Source: Streptomyces californicus
Lineage (GTDB): Bacteria > Actinomycetota > Actinomycetes > Streptomycetales > Streptomycetaceae
DNA length: 64,000 nt
Assembly (NCBI RefSeq): GCF_000717645.1
Contig: NZ_JNZZ01000001.1
Coordinates: forward strand, 248,001-312,000
Direction: 5' to 3'
Part shown: one piece after another, positions 34,218 through 42,730 of the stretch
How positions within the stretch are numbered: position 1 is the first letter of the stretch
How the letters are laid out: every line of letters starts with the position of its first letter
Program-made: the position numbers and the translations under genes
Notes under the pieces: generated by a model
What the model was told of the DNA's origin: nothing
The model's database searches: none
The model's input: the letters and a program-made list of their open reading frames with translations, nothing else

Positions 34218-36590
34218 ATGACGCCCACCGCCACGTACCGGCTTCAGCTCCAGCCCGACTTCCCCTTCGCCGCCGCCGAGAAGGCCGTGCCGTACCTCGC
34301 TTCGCTCGGGGTCTCGCACCTGCACCTCTCCCCCGTCCTGGAAGCGGTCCCCGGCTCCACCCACGGCTACGACGTCGTCGACCACGGCCGGGTACGGGAG
34401 GAGCTGGGCGGCGAGGAGGGGCTGCGCTCGCTCGCCTCGGCCGCCCGGGAGCACGGTCTCGGGCTGGTCGCGGACATCGTGCCCAACCACATGGCCGCCT
34501 CCCCCCGGCACAACCGCCGGCTGTGGGAGGTGCTGCGCGAGGGGCCGGACTCCCCGTACGCCCGCTGGTTCGACGTCGACTGGGCGGCGGGCGGCGGGAA
34601 GGTGCTGCTGCCGGTGCTCGGAGGGCCGCTCGGCGGGGAGCTGGAGCATCTCGCGGTGGACGGGGAGGTGCTGCGCTACCACGACCACGCGTTCCCGCTG
34701 CGGGACGGCACGGCGGGCCTCCCGCTGCCGGAGCTGCTGGACGCCCAGCACTACCGGCTCGGCTGGTGGCGCCTGGCCCGCACCGAGCTGAACTACCGAC
34801 GGTTCTTCACCGTCCCGGAGCTGATCGGGGTGCGCGTGGAGCATCCGGAGGTCTTCGAGGACACCCACGCCAAAATCCTCGAACTGCTCCGCGACGGCGT
34901 CCTGGACGGGCTGCGCATCGACCACCCGGACGGCCTCGCCGCCCCGGCCGCCTATCTGGAACGGCTCCACGAGGCCACCGGCGGGCGGTGGACGGTGGTG
35001 GAAAAAATCCTCACCGGCGACGAGCACCTCCCCGCGGAGTGGGCGGTGGCGGGCACCACCGGGTACGACGCGCTGCGCCGCATCGACGGGCTGTTCACCG
35101 ACCCGGCGGGGGCGGCGGAACTGCTGGGTCACTACCGGGAGTTCGCGATCCCGCCCGCCGACCGGGGCGGCGACTGGACGGAGACGGCGCGCCGGGCCGC
35201 GTACCGGGTGGTGACCCATGAGCTGGCGTCCGAGACCGCCTGGCTGACCCGGTTGGCGAGCGCCGTCTGCGAACGGGACCCCGCCCTGCGCGACCACGCC
35301 CCCTGGGCGCTGCGGACGGCGGTCCGGGAGCTGCTGGTGCGGGTCCCGGTCTACCGGCCGTACGTCACGGCGGGCGAGCGGCCGAGCCGTACGGCACAGG
35401 AGGCGCTGCCCGACGAGGCGGTGCGGGACGCGAAGGCGGTGTTCGCCGTGGAGGAGGAGGCGGCGGCCGTGGACGTCGTACGGGAGCTGGCGCTCGGGCG
35501 GCTCGGCGGCGGCCCCGAACAGACGGCGTTCAGCGTCCGGTTCGCCCAGACGGCGTCCGCACTGCACGCCAAGTCGGTGGAGGACACGGCGTTCTACCGG
35601 TACGTGCCGCTGCTCTCGGCCACCGAGGTGGGCGGCGACGCCGGACGACCCGCCGTGTCGCCGGACGAGTTCCACGCGTTCGCGGCCCGCATCGCCCGTG
35701 ACTGGCCCGCCACCGGGACGGTCCTGACGACCCACGACACCAAACGCAGCGCGGACGTCCGGGCGCGGATCGCGGTGCTGACGCAGTGCCCGCAGCGGTG
35801 GGCCGCGCTGCTGGCGGAGGTGACGGAGACGACCCCGGTCGCCGCTCCGGACGGCCAACTGGCATGGGCGGCCTGGCAGTCGGCGTACGGCTGCGCGGAC
35901 ATGCCGGCCGAGGAGCTGGGCGGGCGGCTGGAGCCGGCGCTGCTGAAGGCGGTGCGGGAGGCGGGGCTGTTCACGAGCTGGACGGAGTCGGATCCGGCGT
36001 ACGAGCGGGCGGTGTCGGACTTCGTCGCGGCCGGGCCGGGGCGCGCGTCGGGTCCGGCCCGGGACCGGATCGCGGAGTTCGCGGGCGCGCTCGCCCCGCA
36101 TGTGCGCGCCCAGGTGCTGGGGGCGGCGCTGGTGCAGCTGACGATGCCGGGTGTGCCGGACCTCTACCAGGGCACGGAGAGCGCGTACCTGGCGCTGGTC
36201 GACCCGGACAACCGGCAGCCGTTCCGGCGGCCCGACGCCCCCGACGAGAAGCAGGAGCTGACGGCGGCCGCGCTGAGGCTGCGGCGGGAGGCGCCGGACG
36301 TCTTCGGGGAGTCGGGGACGTACGAACCGCTGGGGGCGTCGGGTCCGGCCGCCTCGCATCTGGTGGCGTTCTGCCGGTCGGGCGAGGTGGTCACGGCGGT
36401 GACCCGGCTGTCGCTGCGGCTGGCCGAGGGCGGCGGCTGGGGGGACACGGTGCTGGAGCTGCCGGACGGGGGTGTCTGGCGGGATCTGCTGTCCGGCTCC
36501 GCGGAACGGGAGTTGGCGGGGGGCGCGGTGCGGGCGGAGGAACTGTTCGCCGAGCGACCGGTGGCGCTGTTGCGGCGTGTACGGGACTGA
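34218..36590 (+). CDS. treY: Malto-oligosyltrehalose synthase
   Basis: The 790-aa GH13 enzyme converts the reducing end of malto-oligosaccharides into a trehalosyl unit. The N-terminus TYRLQLQPDFPFAAAEKAVPYL is typical of TreY. The barrel motifs include DIVPNHMA, the nucleophile in GLRIDHPDGL near residue 233, and the acid Glu in VVEKILTGDEHLP. The family-specific RRFFTVPELIGVRVE precedes it, and TTHDTKRSADVRAR carries the late His-Asp. It acts in the cytoplasm with TreZ, encoded 6 kb downstream. It follows glgX by 111 bp on the same strand and probably shares its transcript. Confidence 0.95.
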   Translation: MTPTATYRLQLQPDFPFAAAEKAVPYLASLGVSHLHLSPVLEAVPGSTHGYDVVDHGRVREELGGEEGLRSLASAAREHGLGLVADIVPNHMAASPRHNRRLWEVLREGPDSPYARWFDVDWAAGGGKVLLPVLGGPLGGELEHLAVDGEVLRYHDHAFPLRDGTAGLPLPELLDAQHYRLGWWRLARTELNYRRFFTVPELIGVRVEHPEVFEDTHAKILELLRDGVLDGLRIDHPDGLAAPAAYLERLHEATGGRWTVVEKILTGDEHLPAEWAVAGTTGYDALRRIDGLFTDPAGAAELLGHYREFAIPPADRGGDWTETARRAAYRVVTHELASETAWLTRLASAVCERDPALRDHAPWALRTAVRELLVRVPVYRPYVTAGERPSRTAQEALPDEAVRDAKAVFAVEEEAAAVDVVRELALGRLGGGPEQTAFSVRFAQTASALHAKSVEDTAFYRYVPLLSATEVGGDAGRPAVSPDEFHAFAARIARDWPATGTVLTTHDTKRSADVRARIAVLTQCPQRWAALLAEVTETTPVAAPDGQLAWAAWQSAYGCADMPAEELGGRLEPALLKAVREAGLFTSWTESDPAYERAVSDFVAAGPGRASGPARDRIAEFAGALAPHVRAQVLGAALVQLTMPGVPDLYQGTESAYLALVDPDNRQPFRRPDAPDEKQELTAAALRLRREAPDVFGESGTYEPLGASGPAASHLVAFCRSGEVVTAVTRLSLRLAEGGGWGDTVLELPDGGVWRDLLSGSAERELAGGAVRAEELFAERPVALLRRVRD

Positions 36591-36634
36591 CCGGGCGTCA
36601 TGTGCCGTGGGGGGCCCGGGGCCGGCGGCCGCCG

Positions 36635-37669
36635 TCAGGACGGGCGGACGAGCAGCGTGCGCGGGCTCCGGGTGAGCAGACCGCCCGCCACCGGCCGGAA
36701 GCCGTCGGCCCACCGGATGCCCGGCATCGCCGTCAGCAGGGCGCGCAGGCCGTGTTCGGCCTCCAGCCGGCCGAGGCGGGCGGCCGGGCAGTGCGCCGGT
36801 CCGGTGAGGAGGGTGTCCGCGTCGGCGCGCAGCGGATCGAACCGGTCGGGGGCGGTGAACCGGGCCGGGTCGCGGCCCGCCGCGCCGATGAGGCAGGCGA
36901 CGGGCGCGCCCGCCGGGAGGGTGCCGCCGCTGACGGGCACCTCCGTACGGGTGCGGCGCAGCACGATCTGGACCGGCGGGTCGCGGCGCAGGGTCTCGGC
37001 CCAGGCCCGGTCCAGCAGCGTCCCCGAGGCGTGTGGCGCCGCTGCGCCGGCGGTCGCGGCGGCCTGGAGGTCGGGGTCGTCGAGCATGTTCGCGAGGAAC
37101 GAGGCGAGGGCGTGCTCGCGCAGGGCGGTGGAGCGGGCGCAGTCGTCCGCTCCCCCGCCGGTCCGCCGGTGTGGTTCGCCTCCGGTGCGGCCGTTCACGC
37201 CCGGGTAGGAGAGCCCGGCCGCGGCCGCCGCGGCCCCGGTGGGCAGCCAGCGGCAGAAGTCGGCGACCAGGTCGGCCCGGTCCCGGCCGACGATCCGGCG
37301 GGCCAGTACGTACGCGGTCCGCTCGACGGCCGGCTCCACCGTGCGGTACGGCACGGCGGGCGGCGCGCAGACCTGGGCGCCCCGGCAGAGTCCGAGCGGT
37401 ACGGGGGCCCGGCCGCGCGGGGCCCCGTCGTGCGGGTAGCCGGTGAACCGGGGGTCGGTGAGCGCCAGGGCCACGTCCACGTACCGGCTCAGCAGCCAGG
37501 CGTCGAGCGCCGGGTCGTAGCCGAGCGGGTATTCGGTGCGCAGCAGGCGGTAGAGGCGCAGGCGGTACGGGTCCGTCGTGGCCCCCGGGGCGAGCAGCCC
37601 CGGCTGACCGCCCGCGATCCGGTGCGGGCGGCGGGCGTCGGGCACGGCCTCGGGGCGGTCGACCGGCAT
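36635..37669 (-). CDS. Cytochrome P450-like protein, short form
   Basis: The 344-aa protein has the K-helix Glu-x-x-Arg (AWAETLRRDPP), the PERF-like GRDPARFTAPDRFDPLR and a heme-ligand loop, LLTGPAHCPAARLGRLEAE, with Cys near residue 295. It is about 60 residues shorter than usual bacterial P450s. I cannot find the I-helix Ala/Gly-Gly-x-Asp/Glu-Thr-Thr motif between the substrate-recognition region and the K helix. It may therefore bind heme without normal oxygen activation. I chose the ATG at 37669 because a G-rich ribosome site precedes it. The FHA gene lies 118 bp upstream on the same strand. Confidence 0.78.
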   Translation of the reverse strand: MPVDRPEAVPDARRPHRIAGGQPGLLAPGATTDPYRLRLYRLLRTEYPLGYDPALDAWLLSRYVDVALALTDPRFTGYPHDGAPRGRAPVPLGLCRGAQVCAPPAVPYRTVEPAVERTAYVLARRIVGRDRADLVADFCRWLPTGAAAAAAGLSYPGVNGRTGGEPHRRTGGGADDCARSTALREHALASFLANMLDDPDLQAAATAGAAAPHASGTLLDRAWAETLRRDPPVQIVLRRTRTEVPVSGGTLPAGAPVACLIGAAGRDPARFTAPDRFDPLRADADTLLTGPAHCPAARLGRLEAEHGLRALLTAMPGIRWADGFRPVAGGLLTRSPRTLLVRPS

Positions 37670-37787
37670 CCCTGCCCCCTGGAGTCGGTGCGCCGGTGAT
37701 CGGCGCGCGCCCCTCCAGCGGACCACCGGCGGGGGCGTGCCGCAGTCGGCGGACGGCCGTTCGGGTGAAGGGCGGCGGGGCCGGGGC

Positions 37788-38732
37788 TCAGGCGGACGGC
37801 GGGGGCTGCGGCCCGGACGCGGACGACGGGCGGTCCGGGCCGGGCTGCGGCTGCGCGGCACCCGGCAGCGGGGGCGCGGGCGCGGGCCGCTGAGGGGGGT
37901 GCCCGCCGGGGTCCTGATGAGCGACATCGGGCTGCGGACGACGGTCCGGGCCGGGCTGCTGCTGTTGCGGCGCGGCACCCGGCTGCGGGGGCGCGGGCTG
38001 CTGAGGGGGGTGCCCGCCCGGCTGCGGCTGAGCGTGGGCGGGGCCCGGGGCCGGGTGCGGCGGCGGTATCGCCCCCTGGCGCGGCAGCTCCGGGGCCCCG
38101 GGCGGCGGTCCCGGCGCGTGGTGTCCCGGCAGTCCGGCGGAGGGGCGGGGTGCGGGAGGCGGCGGCAGTTCGAGCGGGCGGTGGGCCGGGGCGGTGAGGC
38201 GGAAGCTCATGTGGCCGAAGCTCACCTGGTCCCCGTCCCGCACCGGGATGGCGCCGACGAGCCGCTGCCCGTTGACGCAGGTGCCGTTGGTGGAGCCGAG
38301 GTCGCGCAGCAGCCAGCGGCCGTTCAGCGCGTGGAGTTCGGCGTGCAGCCGGGAGACCGTCTCGTGGTTGAGGCGCAGTCCGTTCGCCGGGTCGCGGCCG
38401 ATGAGCAGCGGATGCGGGCCGGGCACGGGGAGCAGCAGCCTGGGCAGCCGCTCGGTCTGCCAGGCGCGGCGCAGCCGCCCCGGGAAGGCGGAGATCCCGC
38501 CCACCGCGCGGACCAGTCCCTGGGACCAACGGCCGCCGCTCTCCAGGTCGGAGGTGAGGGCCGCCAACTCCTCCGGGCGGCGGGCGGCGAGGGCGAGCTC
38601 CATCCGGCGCAGGAACGTGTCGTGCGACAACTTGCCCTGTGCGGCACCCTCCCTGAGCACGCCGAGGACACGGTCGCGCTGGGCGTCCGACAGCCGCGCG
38701 GGACTCATGTGGAACTCGGAGGAGGATGTCAC
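37788..38732 (-). CDS. DUF1707 and FHA domain protein with Pro/Gln-rich tail
   Basis: The 314-aa protein has an N-terminal DUF1707 segment (residues 9-60, RLSDAQRDRVLGVLREGAAQ). An FHA domain spans residues about 105-180 (LLIGRDPANGLRLNHETVSRLHAELH, then LRDLGSTNGTCVNGQRL), with the Arg, Ser, His and Asn that read phosphothreonine. The last 125 residues are a Pro/Gln/Gly-rich disordered tail. It probably binds a Ser/Thr-kinase target. I chose the GTG at 38732 rather than the ATG at 38708 because a -35/-10 pair places the transcript start at that GTG. Confidence 0.83.
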   Translation of the reverse strand: MTSSSEFHMSPARLSDAQRDRVLGVLREGAAQGKLSHDTFLRRMELALAARRPEELAALTSDLESGGRWSQGLVRAVGGISAFPGRLRRAWQTERLPRLLLPVPGPHPLLIGRDPANGLRLNHETVSRLHAELHALNGRWLLRDLGSTNGTCVNGQRLVGAIPVRDGDQVSFGHMSFRLTAPAHRPLELPPPPAPRPSAGLPGHHAPGPPPGAPELPRQGAIPPPHPAPGPAHAQPQPGGHPPQQPAPPQPGAAPQQQQPGPDRRPQPDVAHQDPGGHPPQRPAPAPPLPGAAQPQPGPDRPSSASGPQPPPSA

Positions 38733-38739
38733 GTCGACG

Positions 38740-38769
38740 ATTGTCGGGCCGAAGGGCCCGGAGTGTCCA
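38740..38769 (-). promoter_or_regulatory. Leaderless promoter of the FHA gene
   Basis: On the minus strand, TGGACA (38769-38764, five of six -35 bases) is followed after 18 bp by GACAAT (38745-38740, four of six -10 bases). The -10 ends seven bases before the GTG at 38732. No ribosome-binding sequence exists, so the message would begin at or near the start codon. Confidence 0.55.
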
Positions 38770-38972
38770 GACGAGCCAGGGTTTCCTCCCCCGCTGACCT
38801 GCGCCGCTCCCACGCGGGGCCCGCTGCCGGGGTGTTCGGCGGGACGGGCGGGGCCGCGCCGTCCGAACGCGGTGGATGGCGGGCCCTCCGTTCAAACGCG
38901 GTGGACGGCCGGTGCGGAAGGCGGCTACGGTCGGCACCGCCGTCGATCAAGATCGTGAAAGGGGGTGGGACC

Positions 38973-39068
38973 GTGCGTGCGAACACCACCGGTGCCGCCG
39001 GCTTCAGCAGCTTCTTCTCAACCCCGCGCTCCCGTCCCGCCCATGGGGCGGTGTCGGACTCCGTCTGA
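38973..39068 (+). CDS. Candidate 31-aa leader peptide upstream of the GNAT gene
   Basis: A GTG with an unusually strong ribosome site (AAAGGGGGTGGG, four bases from the end of the G-run) opens a 31-codon frame, peptide start MRANTTGAAGFSSFFSTPRS. Its stop lies 36 bases before the GNAT start. The distal part of the frame forms the 5' arm of an inverted repeat whose 3' arm lies just after the stop. I recognise no family. A translated regulatory leader or a small functional peptide are both possible. Confidence 0.4.
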   Translation: MRANTTGAAGFSSFFSTPRSRPAHGAVSDSV

Positions 39069-39080
39069 CCGGGAGCGCGG
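39024..39080 (+). promoter_or_regulatory. Inverted repeat spanning the leader-peptide stop
   Basis: CCGCGCTCCCG at 39024-39034 is perfectly complementary to CGGGAGCGCGG at 39070-39080. A nested CGCCC-ATG-GGGCG hairpin lies inside the 35-base loop. A ribosome on the short frame would cover the 5' arm. The GNAT ribosome site GGAGG begins about 12 bases after the 3' arm. The geometry fits translation-dependent attenuation, but this is inference. Confidence 0.4.
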
Positions 39081-39104
39081 CGCTTCTTCCCGGAGGATCT
39101 CTCC

Positions 39105-40016
39105 ATGACCGATCTGGTCATCCGCGCGCTCACCACGAGCGACGCGCATCTTTTCCACGCTCTTCAGGACGCCTCCCTCGTCGGGCGCGGCGCGTTCGGC
39201 CACCGTTACGCCCCCGTGGCGGAGGGCGGCGAGTACCGCCCCGACTGGACGTGGGTCGCCCTGCGCGACGGCACCGTGGTGGCCAGGGCCGCCTGGTGGG
39301 CGGCGCCCGACGACACCGCGCCCGTCGCCCTCGACTGGTTCGACTTCGCGGACGGCGAGGAGGAGGCGGGCGCCGAACTCCTGCGCCGCTCTCCCCTCCG
39401 TGCCGAGTTCTCCCTGCTGGTGCCGCCCGGCTGGCGGGAGATGCCCGAGGTCCGGGCCGCCGCCGAGGCCAGGATCGACGCGGCGCGGGCCGCCGGGATG
39501 GAGGTCCTCGTCGAGCGCTACCGCTATGAGTGGACCCCCGACTGCCCGCTGCCCGAGCGGCCGGGCCGGCTCACGTTCCGCCCCGAGCCGGACGACGCCG
39601 TGATCCTCGACGTCCTGCGCCGGTGCCACTCCGTCACGCTGGACGCGCACGCCCGCCGGGCGATCGCGGGGCCCGGCGGCCTGGACGCGGCGGCGCAGGC
39701 GGAGTTGGACATCTTCCACTGGTTCCCCTCGCCGAGGGAGTGGTGGCAGCTCGCGTTCACCCCGGACGGAGAGGTCGCGGGGATCCATGTGCCCGCGCAC
39801 AACCCGAATGGACCCTGCATCGGCTTCATCGGGGTCGTCCCGGAGGCGCGCGGCCACGGGTACGGCTACGACCTGCTGGTGGAGTGCACCCGCTTCCTGG
39901 TGGAGCGGGGCGCCGAGTCCATCGCGGGCGCGACGGACCGGGGGAACACGCCGATGGCCGCCGCGTTCGCCCGCGCCGGCCACCCCGTCGCCCAGGAACG
40001 CATCGATCTGGTGTGA
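39105..40016 (+). CDS. GNAT-family N-acetyltransferase
   Basis: The 303-aa protein has a diverged N-terminal half and a clear acetyl-CoA-binding C-terminal GNAT domain. Strand beta-4 FTPDGEVAGIHVPAHNPNGPCIGFIGVVPEARGHGYGYDLLVE contains the pyrophosphate loop Arg-Gly-His-Gly-Tyr-Gly near residue 247. DRGNTPMAAAFARAGHPVAQE completes the fold. The double-domain length suggests a tandem GNAT in which only the second half kept the cofactor motif. The acceptor is unknown. GGAGG lies nine bases before the ATG. It converges with the fucosidase gene, with 2 bp between stops. Confidence 0.85.
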   Translation: MTDLVIRALTTSDAHLFHALQDASLVGRGAFGHRYAPVAEGGEYRPDWTWVALRDGTVVARAAWWAAPDDTAPVALDWFDFADGEEEAGAELLRRSPLRAEFSLLVPPGWREMPEVRAAAEARIDAARAAGMEVLVERYRYEWTPDCPLPERPGRLTFRPEPDDAVILDVLRRCHSVTLDAHARRAIAGPGGLDAAAQAELDIFHWFPSPREWWQLAFTPDGEVAGIHVPAHNPNGPCIGFIGVVPEARGHGYGYDLLVECTRFLVERGAESIAGATDRGNTPMAAAFARAGHPVAQERIDLV

Positions 40017-40018
40017 GG

Positions 40019-41125
40019 CTACTGCCGGGCCACGTCCTCGGCGAGCCACTCCAGGCGCAGGCTCTGCTCGGCGGGGATGGTCGCGTCCTCGCCGCGCGGG
40101 CCCACGTTGAGCAGGACGTTCCCGCCGTCGGCCGCCGTGTCGCGGACCAGTGAGGTCAGGGCCGCGCGGTCGAGGAAGGCGTCCGGGCCGGAGTTGCGGT
40201 TGTAGCCGAAGCTGTGGTCCACGCCCCGGGTGATCTCGTACGGGTCGGAGCCCTCGTAGCGGGCGTACTCCGGGGTGCGGAAGTCGAAGACGGGCGGTGT
40301 GCGCGGGACGAAGCCCTCGCCCCGCGCCACCGTCCGCCGGTCCCACCAGTTGTACAGCGCCTTAGCTCCCGGCAGCCCGAGGCCCCGCCAGTGCGGTGCG
40401 CAGGGCAGCAGCCGGTCGTTGACGACGCCGTGCGGGACGGTGAAGCGGTAGAAGTCGACGAGCGAGCGGATCTCGTCGGCGGACGCCGGCCAGGCGATGT
40501 CGTTCCAGAGGATGTCGGGGCGGTAGCGGCGGATCAGCTCCCGCATCTGCGCGTCCGCGTAGGCGGGGTAGCGGCCGCGCGGGACGGCGGAGAACATGTC
40601 GGCGGCGGTGCCGATGGGCCGGTCGTCGAAGGTCCAGTCGAGTCCGCCGGAGTAGTAGACGCCGAAGCGCAGGCCCTCGGCCCGTACGGCCTCGGCGAAT
40701 TCACCGACCACGTCCCGGGTGGTGTGCCAGCCGGCGCGGTGCGGGTTCCGCGTCTCGGAGGGCCAGAGGCAGAAGCCGTCGTGGTGCTTGGTGACCAGGA
40801 CCGCGTAGCCGGCCCCCGCCTCCCGGAAGGCGCGGGCCCAGGCGGCCGGGTCCCAGCCGGCCAGCCCGTCCTCGAAGTCATGGCCGAAGTCGGTGTAGGG
40901 CCGCGTGCCGTAGGTGGCGCGGTGGTGGGCGGAGACCGGGGAGCCGGGGAAGCGGAGCGCGTTCTCGTACCACTCCGCGTACGAGGTCCAGCCGAGCGGG
41001 GCGCGTCTGCCCGCCGCCGGGAGTTCGGCGGCGGGGACGTAGGGCGGGGCCCAGCCGGGGACGGAGGCGGGTGTCCAGTGAACGAAGATCCCCAGCCGGG
41101 CCCGGGACCACCATGAAGCGACCAT
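40019..41125 (-). CDS. Alpha-L-fucosidase family protein (GH29)
   Basis: The 368-aa protein starts directly at the barrel (SWWSRARLGIFVHWTPASVPG) and shows GH29 motifs: the HHR segment before TYG, the KHHDGFCLWPSETRN block, and the nucleophile Asp in PDILWNDIAWP near residue 204. The C-terminal NVLLNVGPRGEDATIPAEQSLRL is also typical. It lacks a signal peptide and the C-terminal beta-sandwich, so it is probably a cytoplasmic single-domain enzyme acting on imported fucosides. No clear ribosome site precedes the ATG. It follows the beta-glucosidase gene by 15 bp, which suggests one transcript. Confidence 0.85.
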   Translation of the reverse strand: MVASWWSRARLGIFVHWTPASVPGWAPPYVPAAELPAAGRRAPLGWTSYAEWYENALRFPGSPVSAHHRATYGTRPYTDFGHDFEDGLAGWDPAAWARAFREAGAGYAVLVTKHHDGFCLWPSETRNPHRAGWHTTRDVVGEFAEAVRAEGLRFGVYYSGGLDWTFDDRPIGTAADMFSAVPRGRYPAYADAQMRELIRRYRPDILWNDIAWPASADEIRSLVDFYRFTVPHGVVNDRLLPCAPHWRGLGLPGAKALYNWWDRRTVARGEGFVPRTPPVFDFRTPEYARYEGSDPYEITRGVDHSFGYNRNSGPDAFLDRAALTSLVRDTAADGGNVLLNVGPRGEDATIPAEQSLRLEWLAEDVARQ

Positions 41126-41140
41126 GGCGGGAAGTATTGA

Positions 41141-42535
41141 TCACTCGGCGGGCGTCGCGTAAGCCCTTTCGGCCGCCGGATCGCGCTGCTGGGACTTCTG
41201 GGCGCGAATCAGGTCGCGGTACCAGGCGTAGGACTTCTTGGGCGTACGGGTCAGCGTCTCGTAGTCGATGTGGACCAGGCCGAACCGCTGGGACGCGCCC
41301 TCCGTCCACTCCACGTTGTCGGTGAGGGACCAGGTGAAGTAGCCGCGCACGTCCACCCCGGCGTCCATCGCCGCGCGCAGGGCGGTGAGGTGGCTCTCCA
41401 GGTAGGCGATGCGGCGGTCGTCGGCGTGGGGTTCCTCCAGGGCGCAGCCGTTCTCGGTGATGTAGAGCGGCGGGAGGCGGTCGCCGTAGCGGGTGTGGAG
41501 CGTGGTGACGATCTCGGTGAGCCCCTCGGGGACCACGGGCCAGCCGAAGCCGGTCTTCTCGTACCCCTCGATCTCGCGTATGCCGAAGGGGAGTTCGGCG
41601 GGCATCGTGAAGCCGGAGAAGGTCTCCAGGGCCTCCGGGCGGGGTGCTCCGACGAGGATGGGGTTGTAGTAGTTGACGCCGTACCAGTCGAGCGGGGTGG
41701 AGATGGTCTTCAGGTCGTCGGCGACCGGTCCCGGCATCAGGGCGGCGAGGCTCTCGTCCGGGTAGCGGCCGGTGAGGACGGGGTCGGCGAAGAGCCAGTT
41801 GGTGAGCGTGTCGTAGAGCTCCGCGCCGAAGCGGTCCTCGTCGGTGTCGCCGGCGGTCCAGACCGGGGCGTGCGAGAAGGCGGCGCCGATGTTGTCCGCG
41901 CCCGCCGCGCGCAGGGCGCGGACGGCGAGGCCGTGGGCGAGGAGCTGGTGGTGGGCGGCGGGCAGGGCGTCGAAGAGGAGGGCGCGGCCGGGGGCGTGCT
42001 CGCCGAGCGCGTAGCCGAGGAGGGTGACCTCGGCGGGTTCGTTGATGGTGATCCACATCGGGACCCGGTCGGCGAGGCGTTCGGCGACGATGCCCGCGTA
42101 CTCGGCGAAGCGGTAGGCGGTGTCCCGGTCGAGCCAGCCGCCGGCCTCCTCCAGCGGGAGCGGGGTGTCCCAGTGGTAGAGGGTCGGGGCGGGGGTGACG
42201 CCGTGGGAGCAGAGTTCGTCGACGAGCCGGTCGTAGAAGTCGAGCCCGTCGGCGTTGACGGCCCCGCTGCCGCCGGGCACCACGCGGGGCCAGCTGATGG
42301 AGAACCGGAAGGCGTCCGCGCCGAGCCCGGCCAGCAGGGCGGCGTCCTCGCGGTAGCGGGCGTGGAAGCCGGTGCCGCGGGTGGTGTCGGTGCCGTCCTT
42401 GATCCGGCCCGGCTGTGCGGCGAAGGCGTCCCATCCGGAGGGGCCCTTGCCGTCCGCGTCCACCGCCCCCTCGGTCTGGAAGGCGGAGGCGGAGGCGCCC
42501 CAGAGGAAACCGGGCGGGAAGATCGGCAGGGTCAT
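41141..42535 (-). CDS. Beta-glucosidase (GH1)
   Basis: The 464-aa enzyme has the GH1 landmarks. LPIFPPGFLWGASASAFQTEGA lies at the N-terminus, the acid/base Glu is in TINEPAEV near residue 167, and the nucleophile Glu is in PLYITENGCA near residue 373. The C-terminal GYFTWSLTDNVEWTEG is typical. It hydrolyses cello-oligosaccharides or aryl glucosides in the cytoplasm; there is no signal peptide. I chose the ATG at 42535 because GGAGG lies six bases upstream. Upstream, TGAGCGG(G)AACC occurs twice (42560 and 42594), a possible regulator site. No CebR-type palindrome is visible. Confidence 0.92.
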   Translation of the reverse strand: MTLPIFPPGFLWGASASAFQTEGAVDADGKGPSGWDAFAAQPGRIKDGTDTTRGTGFHARYREDAALLAGLGADAFRFSISWPRVVPGGSGAVNADGLDFYDRLVDELCSHGVTPAPTLYHWDTPLPLEEAGGWLDRDTAYRFAEYAGIVAERLADRVPMWITINEPAEVTLLGYALGEHAPGRALLFDALPAAHHQLLAHGLAVRALRAAGADNIGAAFSHAPVWTAGDTDEDRFGAELYDTLTNWLFADPVLTGRYPDESLAALMPGPVADDLKTISTPLDWYGVNYYNPILVGAPRPEALETFSGFTMPAELPFGIREIEGYEKTGFGWPVVPEGLTEIVTTLHTRYGDRLPPLYITENGCALEEPHADDRRIAYLESHLTALRAAMDAGVDVRGYFTWSLTDNVEWTEGASQRFGLVHIDYETLTRTPKKSYAWYRDLIRAQKSQQRDPAAERAYATPAE

Positions 42536-42730
42536 CGCGGCCTCCAGCAGCCGTACGTGTGAGCGGAACCAGTGCGGGTGAACAGAACCTGTATGAGCGG
42601 GAACCTCACCGGGCAATGATCAGGACCAGACCTTAATGGCCGGTGGCGGGCGGGAACAGGGTCCGTCGCGCGGATCGTGAAGCCCGTTCCCGGGCGACCG
42701 CGCGCCCCGGCCGGCGACGAGGAGTGGTGG

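Noticed and set aside
34152..36713. A minus-strand open frame of 853 codons opposite treY
   Set aside because: It is fully antisense to treY with Arg/Pro/Gly-rich composition; treY has all GH13 motifs.
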